Assembly: GCA_965197665.1 (NCBI GenBank)
Contig: CBDANO010000002.1
Location: 246,396-310,395, forward strand
Length of the DNA stretch: 64,000 nucleotides
From: CBDANO01 sp965197665
Lineage (GTDB): Bacteria > Chloroflexota > Dehalococcoidia > Lucifugimonadales > UBA3495
Reading direction: 5' to 3'
A program made the position numbers and the translations under genes. The notes beneath the pieces are model-generated. The model was not told the DNA's origin, ran no database searches, and saw only the letters and a list, made by a program, of their open reading frames with translations. Positions 44,545 through 52,908 of this stretch are shown here, in pieces. How positions within the stretch are numbered: the first letter of the stretch is position 1; each line of letters opens with the position of its first letter.

Positions 44545-45675
44545 ATGTCTAAGTTCAGGATAATATCGTCGGATAACCACGTCATCGAGCCGGCGGAGCT
44601 GTGGGCCGACAAGGTGGACTCCAAATTCAGGGAACGGGCGCCCCACGTCGTTTACTCGGACCAGCCCGGCGGCGACGTTAACGGCGACTGGTGGTTTTAC
44701 GACGGCTATAAAGTAATGAGCCCTACCATGGGGACTTTAGCCGGGGTACGCTTCGAGGAGCCGGAAAGGATAAACCTGAAAGGAAAGATGGAAGACGTGA
44801 TCTTGGGGGGATACATCCCTGAGGAGCACGTCAAAGACTTGGATATCGACGGTGTGGACGTGAGCATACTCTATCCTACCGTCGGCCTCTTGCTCTACAG
44901 TGTGCCGGATAGCCAACTCCTGACCTCCATCTTGAGCACCTACAACGACTGGCTTGCCGAATTCTGCAAGCCCTTTCCGAAACGGCTCTTGGGCATCGCC
45001 ATGCTGAACGTGGATGACGTACCGGCCAGCATAAAGGAGATGGAGCGCTGTAAGAAGATGGGACTGCCGGGGGCTATGATTACTGTCTATCCGCCGGAGG
45101 CCCACTCGTATGACAAGCCTGAGTACGAACCGCTGTGGGCGGCGGCCCAAGACTTGGATATGCCTCTTAGCCTTCACGTTGGCACCAACCGTCCAAACCC
45201 CGGCCAAGTGATCGATTTCGAGTCCGCCACCGCGACTCAATTCTCCAATAATGACCATTGGGTGCGCATGTCCATCGGCAACATGATTTTCAGCGGCGTT
45301 TTCGAACGCTACCCCAAACTACAAATAGGCGCGATAGAAAACGAACTGTCCTGGATACCCCACTTCCTGGACCGCATCGATTACAACTACACCCAAAGGC
45401 AAAGCGAGGTTGCGCCCTACCGGTTCAAGGGGGATACCCTTCCCAGCGACTTTTTCCATAGCAACGTGTTTGTCAGCTTCCAGGAGGATGCCCTGGGTAT
45501 ACGAGACCGGGACATCATAGGCGTCGACCAATTGATGTGGGCGTCAGACTATCCCCACCCGGAGTCGACCTTCCCAAGAAGCCGGGAGATCATCGAGCAG
45601 GTCCTGGAGGACTGTACCGAGGAAGAGAAAGCCAAGATAGTCGGCCTCAACGCGGCCCGGGTATACGGGTGCTAG
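44545..45675 (+). CDS. ACMSD-type amidohydrolase (amidohydrolase 2 family), copy 1 of 3
   Basis: The ATG at 44545 follows GAGGTTTAGTA, giving 376 residues. The N-terminal metal motif is ISSDNHVIEP (Asp10, His12), as in the decarboxylase/hydrolase branch of the superfamily. A central His is in LSLHVGTNRPNPG. The C-terminal metal Asp is in MWASDYPHPESTFPRS. The family includes aminocarboxymuconate-semialdehyde decarboxylase and related ring-acid decarboxylases. Two paralogues lie at 46810 and 48003 on the other strand and share motifs such as EYEPLWAAAQDLDMPLSLH. Ring cleavage products or similar acids are likely substrates, but no specific one can be named. Confidence 0.92.
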   Translation: MSKFRIISSDNHVIEPAELWADKVDSKFRERAPHVVYSDQPGGDVNGDWWFYDGYKVMSPTMGTLAGVRFEEPERINLKGKMEDVILGGYIPEEHVKDLDIDGVDVSILYPTVGLLLYSVPDSQLLTSILSTYNDWLAEFCKPFPKRLLGIAMLNVDDVPASIKEMERCKKMGLPGAMITVYPPEAHSYDKPEYEPLWAAAQDLDMPLSLHVGTNRPNPGQVIDFESATATQFSNNDHWVRMSIGNMIFSGVFERYPKLQIGAIENELSWIPHFLDRIDYNYTQRQSEVAPYRFKGDTLPSDFFHSNVFVSFQEDALGIRDRDIIGVDQLMWASDYPHPESTFPRSREIIEQVLEDCTEEEKAKIVGLNAARVYGC

Positions 45676-45971
45676 GGTCCCCATTCTCTTTCTAACTACC
45701 CGACTCGGTATACCGGCAACCCTCGACTGACGCCCAAAATTCGCCGCTTCGTGCAACCCCGGGCGCCAACCGGCGTTGGACGTAGACTTATGGCAATCGC
45801 GCCGTGGCCTTCAAGACTGGGCGCTCCCCACTAAGATACTATCCGGCGCGCCGCGACGGTCATTACCCTCGGCATGGCTGGGACTCGGGGTCACTAGATG
45901 GCATTCGCCGTGCCGGTCGTTCTCTTCGGCAAGGCCGGGGCCCGGAATCACCCCGAAATGGGAGGTTTAGC

Positions 45972-46658
45972 ATGGACTTGGCTACGGTAGACCACCTGCT
46001 GACCAGCACTCGCTCGGTAAAGAAGCGGATGGACTTCTCCCGTCCCGTCGAACCGGAGGTCATCGAGCGGTGCATAGAGATTGCCTTGTTCGCCCCTACC
46101 GGGACTAATTTTCAAGGCCATCACTTTATAGTGGTCACCGACCCCGAAAAGCGGGCCGGGTTGACCGAGTATTACCGCAAGTCACGGGCCGATTTGATGG
46201 CAGGCCGGGACCCCAGCTATAGCCAGCCCGGGTGGGTCGAGGGTGACGTGCGCCTGACCCAACACCAGCCGATGGCCGACGCCAGTGACTACCTGGACGA
46301 TCACTTCCACGAGGTACCGGCCCACATCATCGGTTGTATCGAGCGGGAGATGGCGGAGGTGGGCCCTGTTTATGACCCCCGATTCGAGTCATTTCACTTG
46401 GCTACCTTGTATGGTTCCATCCTGCCGGCGGCGTGGTCCATCATGCTGGCCCTCCGGGCCCGGGGAGTGGGCTCCGCTTGGACCACCGGGCATCTGAAAT
46501 ACGAGGAAGAAGTCGCCCAACTCCTGGGGATTCCCGACAACATAAAACAGGCCGTCCTACTGCCCGTAGCTTACTTTAGGGGGGCGGATTTCAAACCCAT
46601 CCGGCGGCGGCCTCTGGATGAGGTAGCCCACTGGAACGGTTGGGGCCGGCGGAGATAG
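45972..46658 (+). CDS. Nitroreductase family protein
   Basis: A 228-residue FMN-dependent nitroreductase starting at ATG 45972 behind GGAGGTTTAGC; a longer frame upstream has no site. It has the family N-terminus (LTSTRSVKKRMDFSRPVEPEVIERCIEIALFAPTGTN, split by the FMN-binding Arg and Ser), and a C-terminal AWTTGHLKYEEEVAQLLGIPDN. The insert around residues 65-115 is longer than in NfsB. Such proteins reduce nitro groups, quinones or enones, or act in flavin chemistry. It follows the ACMSD-type gene after 296 bases in which I see no gene. Confidence 0.9.
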   Translation: MDLATVDHLLTSTRSVKKRMDFSRPVEPEVIERCIEIALFAPTGTNFQGHHFIVVTDPEKRAGLTEYYRKSRADLMAGRDPSYSQPGWVEGDVRLTQHQPMADASDYLDDHFHEVPAHIIGCIEREMAEVGPVYDPRFESFHLATLYGSILPAAWSIMLALRARGVGSAWTTGHLKYEEEVAQLLGIPDNIKQAVLLPVAYFRGADFKPIRRRPLDEVAHWNGWGRRR

Positions 46659-46687
46659 CTTCCCTGCGGTACCTTTGGCTGAAAGTA

Positions 46688-46723
46688 CACCGGCCCGGCC
46701 CCGTCCAGAGGGCCGGGCCGGTG
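46688..46723. terminator. Two-way terminator between convergent genes
   Basis: A 14-bp perfect stem, CACCGGCCCGGCCC at 46688-46701 with its complement at 46710-46723, and an 8-base loop, lies 29 bases after the nitroreductase stop and 86 bases after the minus-strand gene end. Confidence 0.75.
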
Positions 46724-46809
46724 CGTGGCCTTTGGCTGTGGGGCTAGGCGCCCCTGTCGGAGGCCCTAGTCGGGCAACCGAAAATTTCCGTCTAAGGTTA
46801 GGTCTGCGG

Positions 46810-47931
46810 TTAGCATTTGTATACCCGGGCGGCGTTGATGCCGACGATCTTGGCGCGTTCCTCCTCTGTGCAGTCCACCAAAATCTCTTCGATAATCTGC
46901 CGGCTCCTGGGGAAGGTCGATTCGGCGTGGGGGTAGTCCGAGCCCCAAAGCAACTGGTCTACGCCGATGATGTCCCGGTCCCGTATGCCCATAGCGTCCT
47001 CTTGAAAACCCAAGAACACGTTGCTGTGGAAGAATTCGCTGGGCAGCGCGTCTCCCTTGAACCGGTATGAAGTGTCGCCGATAGCTCGTTGGGTGTAGTT
47101 GTAGTCCAGCCGGTCCAGGAAATGAGGTATCCAGGACAACTCTTGTTCCACGGAACCCACCATCAACTTCGGGTAACGCTCGAACACGCCGCTATAGATC
47201 ATGTCGGCGAGGGACACTCGCACCCAATGATCGGTGTTGCATATGAAGGATGCCCGAAGGGTATCGAAGTCGGCGTATTGCTGGCCCGGCCCCGGACGGT
47301 TCGTGGTGATGTGAAGGCTGAGGGGCATGTTCAAGTCCTGGGCCGCGGCCCACAGGGGTTCGTACATGGGCAAGACGTAGGGCTTGTCCTCCGGGGGGTA
47401 GATGGTGATCATGGCCCCGGCGAGGCCCATCTCGGCGCCTCGCTCCAACTCGCTTATCCCGTCTTGGACGTCGTCCACGTTGACCATAGCGATACCTTTG
47501 AGGCGGTCGGGGAAGGGCGCGCAGAACTCGGCAAGCCAGTCGTTATACGCTCTGAAGGTTGCCGACAGTAATTCACCGTCCGGCACCGTACAGTAGAGTT
47601 GCAGACCGACGGTGGGATAAACGATGCTTACGTCGATTCCATCCAGGTCCAAGTCTTTGACGTGCTCTTCGGGGATGTATCCCCCGAGGATCACGTCTTC
47701 CGATACGCCGCTGCTGGTCAGGTTTTCCGGCTCCTCGAACCTGACTCCCGCCTGAGTGCCGGCGGCCACGTATTGGCCCTTGATGCTGTCGGTGAACCAA
47801 CGCTCGGAACCGTCTTCCATGCGGACGACCCGAGGCTCGCGGCCTCTAAACTTGGAATCGATCCTATTCGTCCAAAGGTCGGCAGGCTCCATCACGTGAT
47901 TGTCGGATGAGATGATTCGATACGTAGACAT
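46810..47931 (-). CDS. ACMSD-type amidohydrolase, copy 2 of 3
   Basis: A 373-residue amidohydrolase 2 protein starting at ATG 47931 behind GCGAGGTGGGAC. It has ISSDNHVMEPADLW at the N-terminus, LSLHITTNRPGPG in the centre and LWGSDYPHAESTFPRSRQ at the C-terminus. It is most similar to the next gene (48003), with shared segments such as GAMITIYPPEDKPY and GSVEQELSWIPHFLDRLDYNY. The pair is 71 bases apart on the same strand, with the 48003 gene upstream. The metal ligands are intact, so the enzymes are probably active, and small pocket differences suggest related but distinct acids. Confidence 0.92.
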   Translation of the reverse strand: MSTYRIISSDNHVMEPADLWTNRIDSKFRGREPRVVRMEDGSERWFTDSIKGQYVAAGTQAGVRFEEPENLTSSGVSEDVILGGYIPEEHVKDLDLDGIDVSIVYPTVGLQLYCTVPDGELLSATFRAYNDWLAEFCAPFPDRLKGIAMVNVDDVQDGISELERGAEMGLAGAMITIYPPEDKPYVLPMYEPLWAAAQDLNMPLSLHITTNRPGPGQQYADFDTLRASFICNTDHWVRVSLADMIYSGVFERYPKLMVGSVEQELSWIPHFLDRLDYNYTQRAIGDTSYRFKGDALPSEFFHSNVFLGFQEDAMGIRDRDIIGVDQLLWGSDYPHAESTFPRSRQIIEEILVDCTEEERAKIVGINAARVYKC

Positions 47932-48002
47932 GTCCCACCTCGCAGCCTTTTATCATTTAGTCGGGCCGAACTAGCCGAGGCAAATTAATCGGGCCGGTGC
48001 CT

Positions 48003-49127
48003 CTAGTCCAGCCGGTACAGCCTGGCGGCGTTGCCGCCGACGATCTTGGATTTTTCCTCCTCGGTGCAATCTACGAGAATTTCGTCGATGATCTCTCTAC
48101 TTCTGGGGAAGGTGGATTCCTGGTGGGGATAGTCGGAGCCCCACATGATTTGGTCCACGCCTATCATTTCCCGCAGCTGAATTCCTAAGGCATCTTCCTG
48201 AAAGCCCAGGAAAACGTTGCTGTGGAAGAAGTCGCCGGGCATTGCGTCATTCTTGAAACGATAGCTTACCTCCCCCATGGCCCGCTGGGTGTAGTTGTAG
48301 TCCAGCCGGTCGATGAAGTGGGGGATCCAAGAGAGCTCCTGCTCCACGGAGCCGACCATCAGCTTCGGATAGCGTTCCAGAACGCCGCTGTAGATGATGT
48401 CTGCCAAGGAGATTCTCACCCAATGGTCGGTGTTGCAAGTGAAGGACGGCTTTAGAGTATCGAAGCTCGAGTATTGCTGGCCGGGACCCGGGCGGTTGGT
48501 GGTGAAGTGGAGGCTGAGGGGCATGTCCAAGTCTTGAGCGGCGGCCCATAGAGGTTCGTACATGGGCAGGTCATAGGGCTTGTCCTCCGGCGGGTAGATG
48601 GTGATCATCGCTCCCGCCAGCCCCATTTTCGCGCTGCGCTCCAACTCGCTTACCCCGTCCCGCACTTCATCCACGTTGACCATGGCGATGCCCTTGAGCC
48701 GGTCGGGGAAGGGCTTGCAAAACTCTGCTATCCAGTCGTTGTATACTCTGAAGGTGGCGGAAAGGAGCTCGCTGTCCGGCACCGTGCAGAATAGCTGAAG
48801 GCCTACGGTGGGGTAGAGGATGCTGACGTCAACGCCGTCGATATCCAGGTCTTTGACGTGCTCTTCCGGGATGTACCCCCCGGGGCGAACGTCTTCGAAA
48901 GTGGCCAGCATGCTAAGATTTTCCGGCGCCTCGAACCTAACCCCGGGCTGGGCGCCGCCGAACATGCCTTGACCCTTGATGCCGTCGGTGAACCACCAGT
49001 CGGACCCGTCGTCCATGCGGACGACGCGGGGCTCGCGGCCTTTGAATTTGGAATCGATGCGGGTTGTCCACAGGTCCGGCGGTTCGATAACGTGGTTGTC
49101 CGACGATATAATTCGATAGCTAGACAT
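48003..49127 (-). CDS. ACMSD-type amidohydrolase, copy 3 of 3
   Basis: A 374-residue protein starting at ATG 49127 behind GGGGAGGGCCAGGC, with ISSDNHVIEPPDLW, LSLHFTTNRPGPG and MWGSDYPHQESTFPRS. It is collinear with copies 1 and 2. The order on the minus strand is zinc-finger protein (49428), this gene, then copy 2, all with short gaps, so one transcript from the promoter at 49466 is possible. The three copies together suggest a local expansion of a ring- or side-chain-acid decarboxylase/hydrolase. The substrate is unknown. Confidence 0.92.
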   Translation of the reverse strand: MSSYRIISSDNHVIEPPDLWTTRIDSKFKGREPRVVRMDDGSDWWFTDGIKGQGMFGGAQPGVRFEAPENLSMLATFEDVRPGGYIPEEHVKDLDIDGVDVSILYPTVGLQLFCTVPDSELLSATFRVYNDWIAEFCKPFPDRLKGIAMVNVDEVRDGVSELERSAKMGLAGAMITIYPPEDKPYDLPMYEPLWAAAQDLDMPLSLHFTTNRPGPGQQYSSFDTLKPSFTCNTDHWVRISLADIIYSGVLERYPKLMVGSVEQELSWIPHFIDRLDYNYTQRAMGEVSYRFKNDAMPGDFFHSNVFLGFQEDALGIQLREMIGVDQIMWGSDYPHQESTFPRSREIIDEILVDCTEEEKSKIVGGNAARLYRLD

Positions 49128-49203
49128 GCCTGGCCCTCCCCGAATTTCAATGAGTGTAGATAAGATAGCCGAGACTGCTTTGCGCTGCCGGGGAAACCCG
49201 GCC

Positions 49204-49428
49204 CTAGCTGGGTCTCATCGAATTAGCCCACCCGGTGCCCCGGCAGAAGTTGCACCGGTAAGCTGATTTTCTGCCATTCCCGTTGCAAAACGCGCAGGGC
49301 CGGGCGGGCTGGGCTACCAATACGTTACCCTGGCCGCCGCAAGCTCTGCACGTGTCCGAGTTCACTTGCCCTGACCCCGAACAATAGGCGCAATCGGCCG
49401 GCGCGTGGCTTTCCGCGGATTGGGTCAT
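49204..49428 (-). CDS. Stand-alone DnaJ-type cysteine-rich zinc-finger protein
   Basis: A 74-residue protein with four CxxCxGxG-type units: CAYCSGSG (13/16), CRACGGQG (27/30), CAFCNGNG (45/48) and CNFCRGTG (59/62). This is the arrangement of the central DnaJ zinc domain (two zinc ions) without J-domain or substrate-binding domain. Such solitary domains occur as thiol-disulfide or chaperone helpers. The start has CGGAGACGAAA and the promoter lies about 40 bases upstream. The downstream genes are metal-dependent amidohydrolases, and the divergent neighbour is the probable selenoprotein. A redox or folding role is only a guess. Confidence 0.85.
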   Translation of the reverse strand: MTQSAESHAPADCAYCSGSGQVNSDTCRACGGQGNVLVAQPARPCAFCNGNGRKSAYRCNFCRGTGWANSMRPS

Positions 49429-49465
49429 TTTCGTCTCCGTTTCAAAGGGTGTTTAAGCGCAAGTA

Positions 49466-49474
49466 ATTATAGCA
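49466..49474 (-). promoter_or_regulatory. Extended -10 promoter of the zinc-finger gene
   Basis: On the minus strand TGC TATAAT (49474-49466) is a perfect extended -10. The -35 region is poor, as often with this type. It may also serve the amidohydrolases at 48003 and 46810. Confidence 0.6.
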
Positions 49475-49565
49475 TCCATGAAAGGCTGCGACACCCTATA
49501 TCTCCGGCAGCTCCGCCGAGGGGGCTACGACTATCGTCTGGGCAAAATACCGTTCCTCAGAAAAT

Positions 49566-49586
49566 GCCGGTTTCAAACCGGCCCCT
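49566..49586. repeat. Palindromic repeat P, copy 3
   Basis: GCCGGTTTCAAACCGGC followed by CCCTA, between the divergent zinc-finger and peroxiredoxin genes. A degenerate inverted partner (GGGGGCGGGTTTGAAAACC) lies at about 49630-49650. The gap 49429-49805 shows no gene. Confidence 0.75.
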
Positions 49587-49805
49587 ATGTTTTGGCGTGG
49601 TTTCTCGGAGAATACCGTGTTTATCTTCGGGGGGCGGGTTTGAAAACCGGGGTGGGGGAGTGCCCTGTAATGACCGGCCGCACGCTGGACTCGCACCATG
49701 CGGAGCGCATAGAATCGAAGGACGCCCATACCCCTTGTCCCCGTCCACGTTCGGCCGGCAATCGATGAAAACGTGGGGCAGGTCAAGATCGAGGAGAGAA
49801 ACGGG

Positions 49806-50264
49806 ATGCTCAAAGAAGGTGACCCCGCGCCGGACTTCACCACTGTGGACCATACCGGAAACCAGGTCCGGTTGTCGGACCTCAGAGGCAAGAAAGTCTG
49901 GCTCTGGTTCTACTCGTCATCCGGGGGGAGCAATTGAACTCGCCATAGCCACGGGTACCGTGACAACTATTCGGACTTTCTGGCCAAGAACGTTCTGGTC
50001 TTCGGAGTCAATGACCGGGACCAAGAAGCGGCGAAAACCTGGGTGGAGCGGGAAGGCCTCCCCTTTCCAATATTGCTGGACTCCGACAGGTCTGTCGGAG
50101 TGGCCTATGGAATGTCGAAAGCCGGCGATGAACGTTATTTGGCCAACTCCGCCGAAGGACGGCGGCCCGCGGTCATCGTCGATGAAGCAGGCTTGGTGTT
50201 AAAGCTACTGCCCGACCTGTCCATGGTAGAGGGCCAAGCCGAGGTTCTGGCCGGCCTATCCTAG
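49806..50264 (+). CDS. Peroxiredoxin (AhpC/TSA, BCP-like) with in-frame UGA at the peroxidatic position: probable selenoprotein
   Basis: The frame from ATG 49806 (GAGGAGAGAAACGGG upstream) reads through TGA at 49935-49937 and continues without any other stop to TAG at 50264, giving 152 residues with selenocysteine (U) as residue 44. The segment WFYSSSGGSNUTRHSHGYRD aligns residue by residue with FYPKxxTPGCTxEACGFRD of BCP-type peroxiredoxins, so U replaces the peroxidatic Cys. The BCP resolving Cys position, five residues later, is His. There is no Cys anywhere else. The N-terminus (LKEGDPAPDFTTVDHTG) and the C-terminal GLPFPILLDSDRSVGVAYGM and RRPAVIVDEAG are typical. A SECIS-like hairpin follows the UGA (49945-49970). 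A nonsense mutation is the alternative, but exact alignment at the catalytic position favours Sec. A cysteine-synthase gene follows 88 bases later. Confidence 0.85.
49935..49970 (+). promoter_or_regulatory. UGA codon and candidate bacterial SECIS element
   Basis: After the TGA at 49935-49937 a 5-bp stem CACGG/CCGTG (49950-49954 with 49958-49962) closes a GTA loop. An outer ATAG/CTAT stem (49945-49948 with 49967-49970) extends it. The loop G is 18 bases after the UGA, within the 16-37 known for bacterial SECIS elements, and it is the first loop base, as the rule requires. Within the frame this sequence encodes residues HSHGYRDNY. Confidence 0.7.
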
Positions 50265-50352
50265 CCGCCGCCTGAAGCGCCCCGCGGCCGCATCTAAAAC
50301 GCGGATTTAGTCCGGACCACCGCGGAAATCCTGTACATCCAGGAGAAGCAGC

Positions 50353-51387
50353 TTGCTAGACTGGAACTCCAGGCTCGGCATAGCCGACGATATTACCGAG
50401 GCCGCCGGTATGACTCCCCTCTTGAGGCTGGGCAGGGTAGCCGCCGGGCCCCAAACCCTGTGCGGCAAGCTGGAGTTTATGAACCCCAGCGCCAGCCTGA
50501 AAGACCGGATCCTTCGCCACATGGTCCGCCGGGCTGAGGAACGAGGAGACCTTCGGCCCGGAATGACTATTCTCGAGGCCTCCACGGGAAGCACCGGCAT
50601 TGCCACGGCCATGATCGGCGCGGTAAAAGGTTATCCGGTGGTTATCGTCATGCCCGAGGGTATGAGCGAAGAACGCAAGGATTCCATACGCGCTTTTGGG
50701 GCCGAGCTAGTGCTAACGCCGGGCGGAGAGAGCGACGTTGACCTCTGTTTAAGCAAGGTGGAGCAATTGCGGGAAAAGGACCCCGGCCGGTTCTGGGAGC
50801 CGGCCCAATTCTCCAACAAGGACAATGTCGAGGCCCATTACTTGACCACCGGCCCAGAAATCTGGGAGCAGACCAACGGCAAGGTGGACGTTTTCGTCGC
50901 GGCCCAGGGCAGCGGCGGGACGATTACCGGCGTGGGCAAGTATCTGAAAGAGCGCAATCCCCAAGTCAAAGTCTACGCGGTCGAGCCCGCCGAATGCCCC
51001 ATCCTTAGCGGGGGCGAGTGGGGACCCCACCAAATAGAAGGAATAGGCGACGGGTTCATACCGGCCAACCTGGACTTGGACTACGTTGACGGGGTGGTGA
51101 CCGTGTCCTCCGCCGACTCCATCGCCATGTCCCGCCGCTTGGCCAAAGAAGAGGGCGTCCTGTGCGGCATTTCATCAGGATGCAACGTAGCGGCAGCCAA
51201 CAAGCTCTCCCCTGAACTGCCGGGCACCCGGCTCATAGCCACCATGATCAACGATACAGGCATGCGCTACTTTTCCACCCCTTCTTTCGGACGGGAGTCA
51301 ACCGCGGGAATTCCTCAACGGGAACACCCGGTCAGCGAAGCGGACCGTCTGAACCTAGCCCGGCGCCGCCTCCACGTCGTCCACTAG
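50353..51387 (+). CDS. Cysteine synthase family PLP enzyme (CysK/CysM-like)
   Basis: A 344-residue fold type II PLP enzyme starting at TTG 50353, seven bases after AGGAG. The Schiff-base Lys50 is in NPSASLKDR, the substrate loop is EASTGSTGIATA (75-86), and the phosphate loop is AAQGSGGTITGVGKYL. The C-terminal GVLCGISSGCNVAAANKL carries the conserved Ser contacting the pyridine nitrogen. The first residues (MLDWNSRLGIADDITEAAGMTPLLRL) match O-acetylserine or O-phosphoserine sulfhydrylases. It should make cysteine from an activated serine and sulfide. Closeness to a selenoprotein gene may be chance, since no selenium genes (selA, selB, selD) are seen. Confidence 0.92.
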   Translation: MLDWNSRLGIADDITEAAGMTPLLRLGRVAAGPQTLCGKLEFMNPSASLKDRILRHMVRRAEERGDLRPGMTILEASTGSTGIATAMIGAVKGYPVVIVMPEGMSEERKDSIRAFGAELVLTPGGESDVDLCLSKVEQLREKDPGRFWEPAQFSNKDNVEAHYLTTGPEIWEQTNGKVDVFVAAQGSGGTITGVGKYLKERNPQVKVYAVEPAECPILSGGEWGPHQIEGIGDGFIPANLDLDYVDGVVTVSSADSIAMSRRLAKEEGVLCGISSGCNVAAANKLSPELPGTRLIATMINDTGMRYFSTPSFGRESTAGIPQREHPVSEADRLNLARRRLHVVH

Positions 51388-51580
51388 CGGCGGCCAACGG
51401 TACCGGACTGCCTGGGTTACCCTAGATCGGGTTCACCAAGGGTCTTTCAGTGTCGTTCTTTGGGGAGCGGTGACTGAAGGTGCTGCAACAACGGACGCGC
51501 CCGCTGGGACTCTCGCCTATCGCGTCCTTTGCGCCCGGCGCGGCGGTCCCGGCGTGGCCCGGCAAGTTGGTCCGAGTCGG

Positions 51581-51609
51581 TTGACAGGCACGAGAGACGG
51601 TGCTACGGT
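51581..51609 (+). promoter_or_regulatory. Candidate promoter of the Rieske cluster
   Basis: A consensus TTGACA at 51581-51586 and TACGGT at 51604-51609 are 17 bases apart, in the 363-base gap before the Rieske gene; the -10 is weak. The gap shows no separate gene. Confidence 0.4.
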
Positions 51610-51750
51610 CTGCCCGTGGGTGACATAACGTCGGCTTGGGTGCTCCCGGAGTGGACGTTATGGGACCGCACGTCAGAGGGGAGCTCTCAGGATGACCGGC
51701 GCTTTGCGCCTGAGGCCGGACCGGTCCGCATTACGCGAGAGGGAGACGCC

Positions 51751-52908
51751 ATGGGTCCCGGACCAAAGGACGGCGCGGCTGAGTTGGAGACTATCATCCG
51801 GGAGGAGGAGTTGCGGGCGGTGGCCCTGCCGGCCGCCAAGGCCTCAACTCTTCCGGCCCAGTGCTATACGTCACCCGATTTCTACCAACTGGAAGTGGAA
51901 AGGGTCTTCCGCCGGGAATGGCTGTGCTTGGGCCGCGCCGAGGAAGTGGAGAGTACCGGGGATTACTTCACGATAGACGCCGCCGGCGAGCCGTTATTGG
52001 TGGTGCGAGACGATGCAGGCGATATCCGGGTGTTGTCGCGGGCTTGCCGTCATCGATGGACGGACATAACGCAGGGCCGGGGTAACGCGGCCTTCTTCCG
52101 TTGCCCCTATCACGCTTGGACCTACGGGCTGGATGGACGCCTTATCGGAGCGCCCGAGATGAGCAAGACCGACGGGTTCGAGCTAAGCGAGTGCAGGCTG
52201 CCCTCATTTCCCGTGGAAGTTTGGCAGGGGTTCATCTTTGCCAACTTGGACCCGGGAACGGAGTGGCTGGCGCCCCGGGTGGCGGGCCTCTCCGGGAAGT
52301 TGGACAACTACCGCATCGGCGGTATGCGCCTCGTTTACAATCAAGACTTCGAAGGAGACTGGAACTGGAAGGTCTTCGTGGACAACTTCAACGAGTGCTA
52401 TCACCACTTGGGTACCCACAAGGACACCATACAGGACTTTAGCCCGGCCCACCTTACAATCATCGAGGACACCGACGGGCCGTATAGCTTCCAACGCTGC
52501 CCCACGGCCCAGGACGAAGGCGACTTTACCATTCTGCCGGCCTTGGAACGCCTAACCCCGGAGCAAAGGCGGGAGACTCCAGTCGTTACCCTGTTCCCCA
52601 CTTTCTTGTTGATCCCTCTGTCAAGTTTTGTTATTTACATCCTGGTGCTGCCCCGGGACACGTCTCGAGTCACGCTGCGGTTGGGCATCGCGGTCCCGGA
52701 GGCCTCCATGAATCTGCCCGACTTCGAGGAACGGCTGAAGCAGCTCATAGATAACACTTTGGAGTTTCATAACGAGGACATGAGTATCTGTGACGCGGTG
52801 CAGAGGGGTCTATCCTCCAATTGGGCCCGGCAAGGGCGGTTGTCCTGGCTGGACAAACCCTTGTGGCAATTCAACCAATGGTTAATCGAAAGGCTGAGAC
52901 ATGACTGA
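51751..52908 (+). CDS. Rieske-type ring-hydroxylating oxygenase, alpha subunit
   Basis: The ATG at 51751 follows GAGGGAGACGCC, giving 385 residues. The [2Fe-2S] Rieske motif is CRH (99-101) and CPYH (118-121). The catalytic iron site is in DNFNECYHHLGTH, with His218 and His223. The NECYH arrangement is the one of glycine-betaine/choline-type and related single-component Rieske oxygenases. A separate reductase must supply electrons; none is in the window. The last bases overlap the cupin start (ATGACTGA), so the two are coupled. An N-demethylation or ring hydroxylation can be imagined but not decided. Confidence 0.93.
   Translation: MGPGPKDGAAELETIIREEELRAVALPAAKASTLPAQCYTSPDFYQLEVERVFRREWLCLGRAEEVESTGDYFTIDAAGEPLLVVRDDAGDIRVLSRACRHRWTDITQGRGNAAFFRCPYHAWTYGLDGRLIGAPEMSKTDGFELSECRLPSFPVEVWQGFIFANLDPGTEWLAPRVAGLSGKLDNYRIGGMRLVYNQDFEGDWNWKVFVDNFNECYHHLGTHKDTIQDFSPAHLTIIEDTDGPYSFQRCPTAQDEGDFTILPALERLTPEQRRETPVVTLFPTFLLIPLSSFVIYILVLPRDTSRVTLRLGIAVPEASMNLPDFEERLKQLIDNTLEFHNEDMSICDAVQRGLSSNWARQGRLSWLDKPLWQFNQWLIERLRHD

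Noticed and set aside
49405..50202. A 265-codon frame overlapping the peroxiredoxin in another frame
   Set aside because: Its composition is Arg/Ser/Pro-rich, it has no family match and the peroxiredoxin frame explains the same DNA completely.
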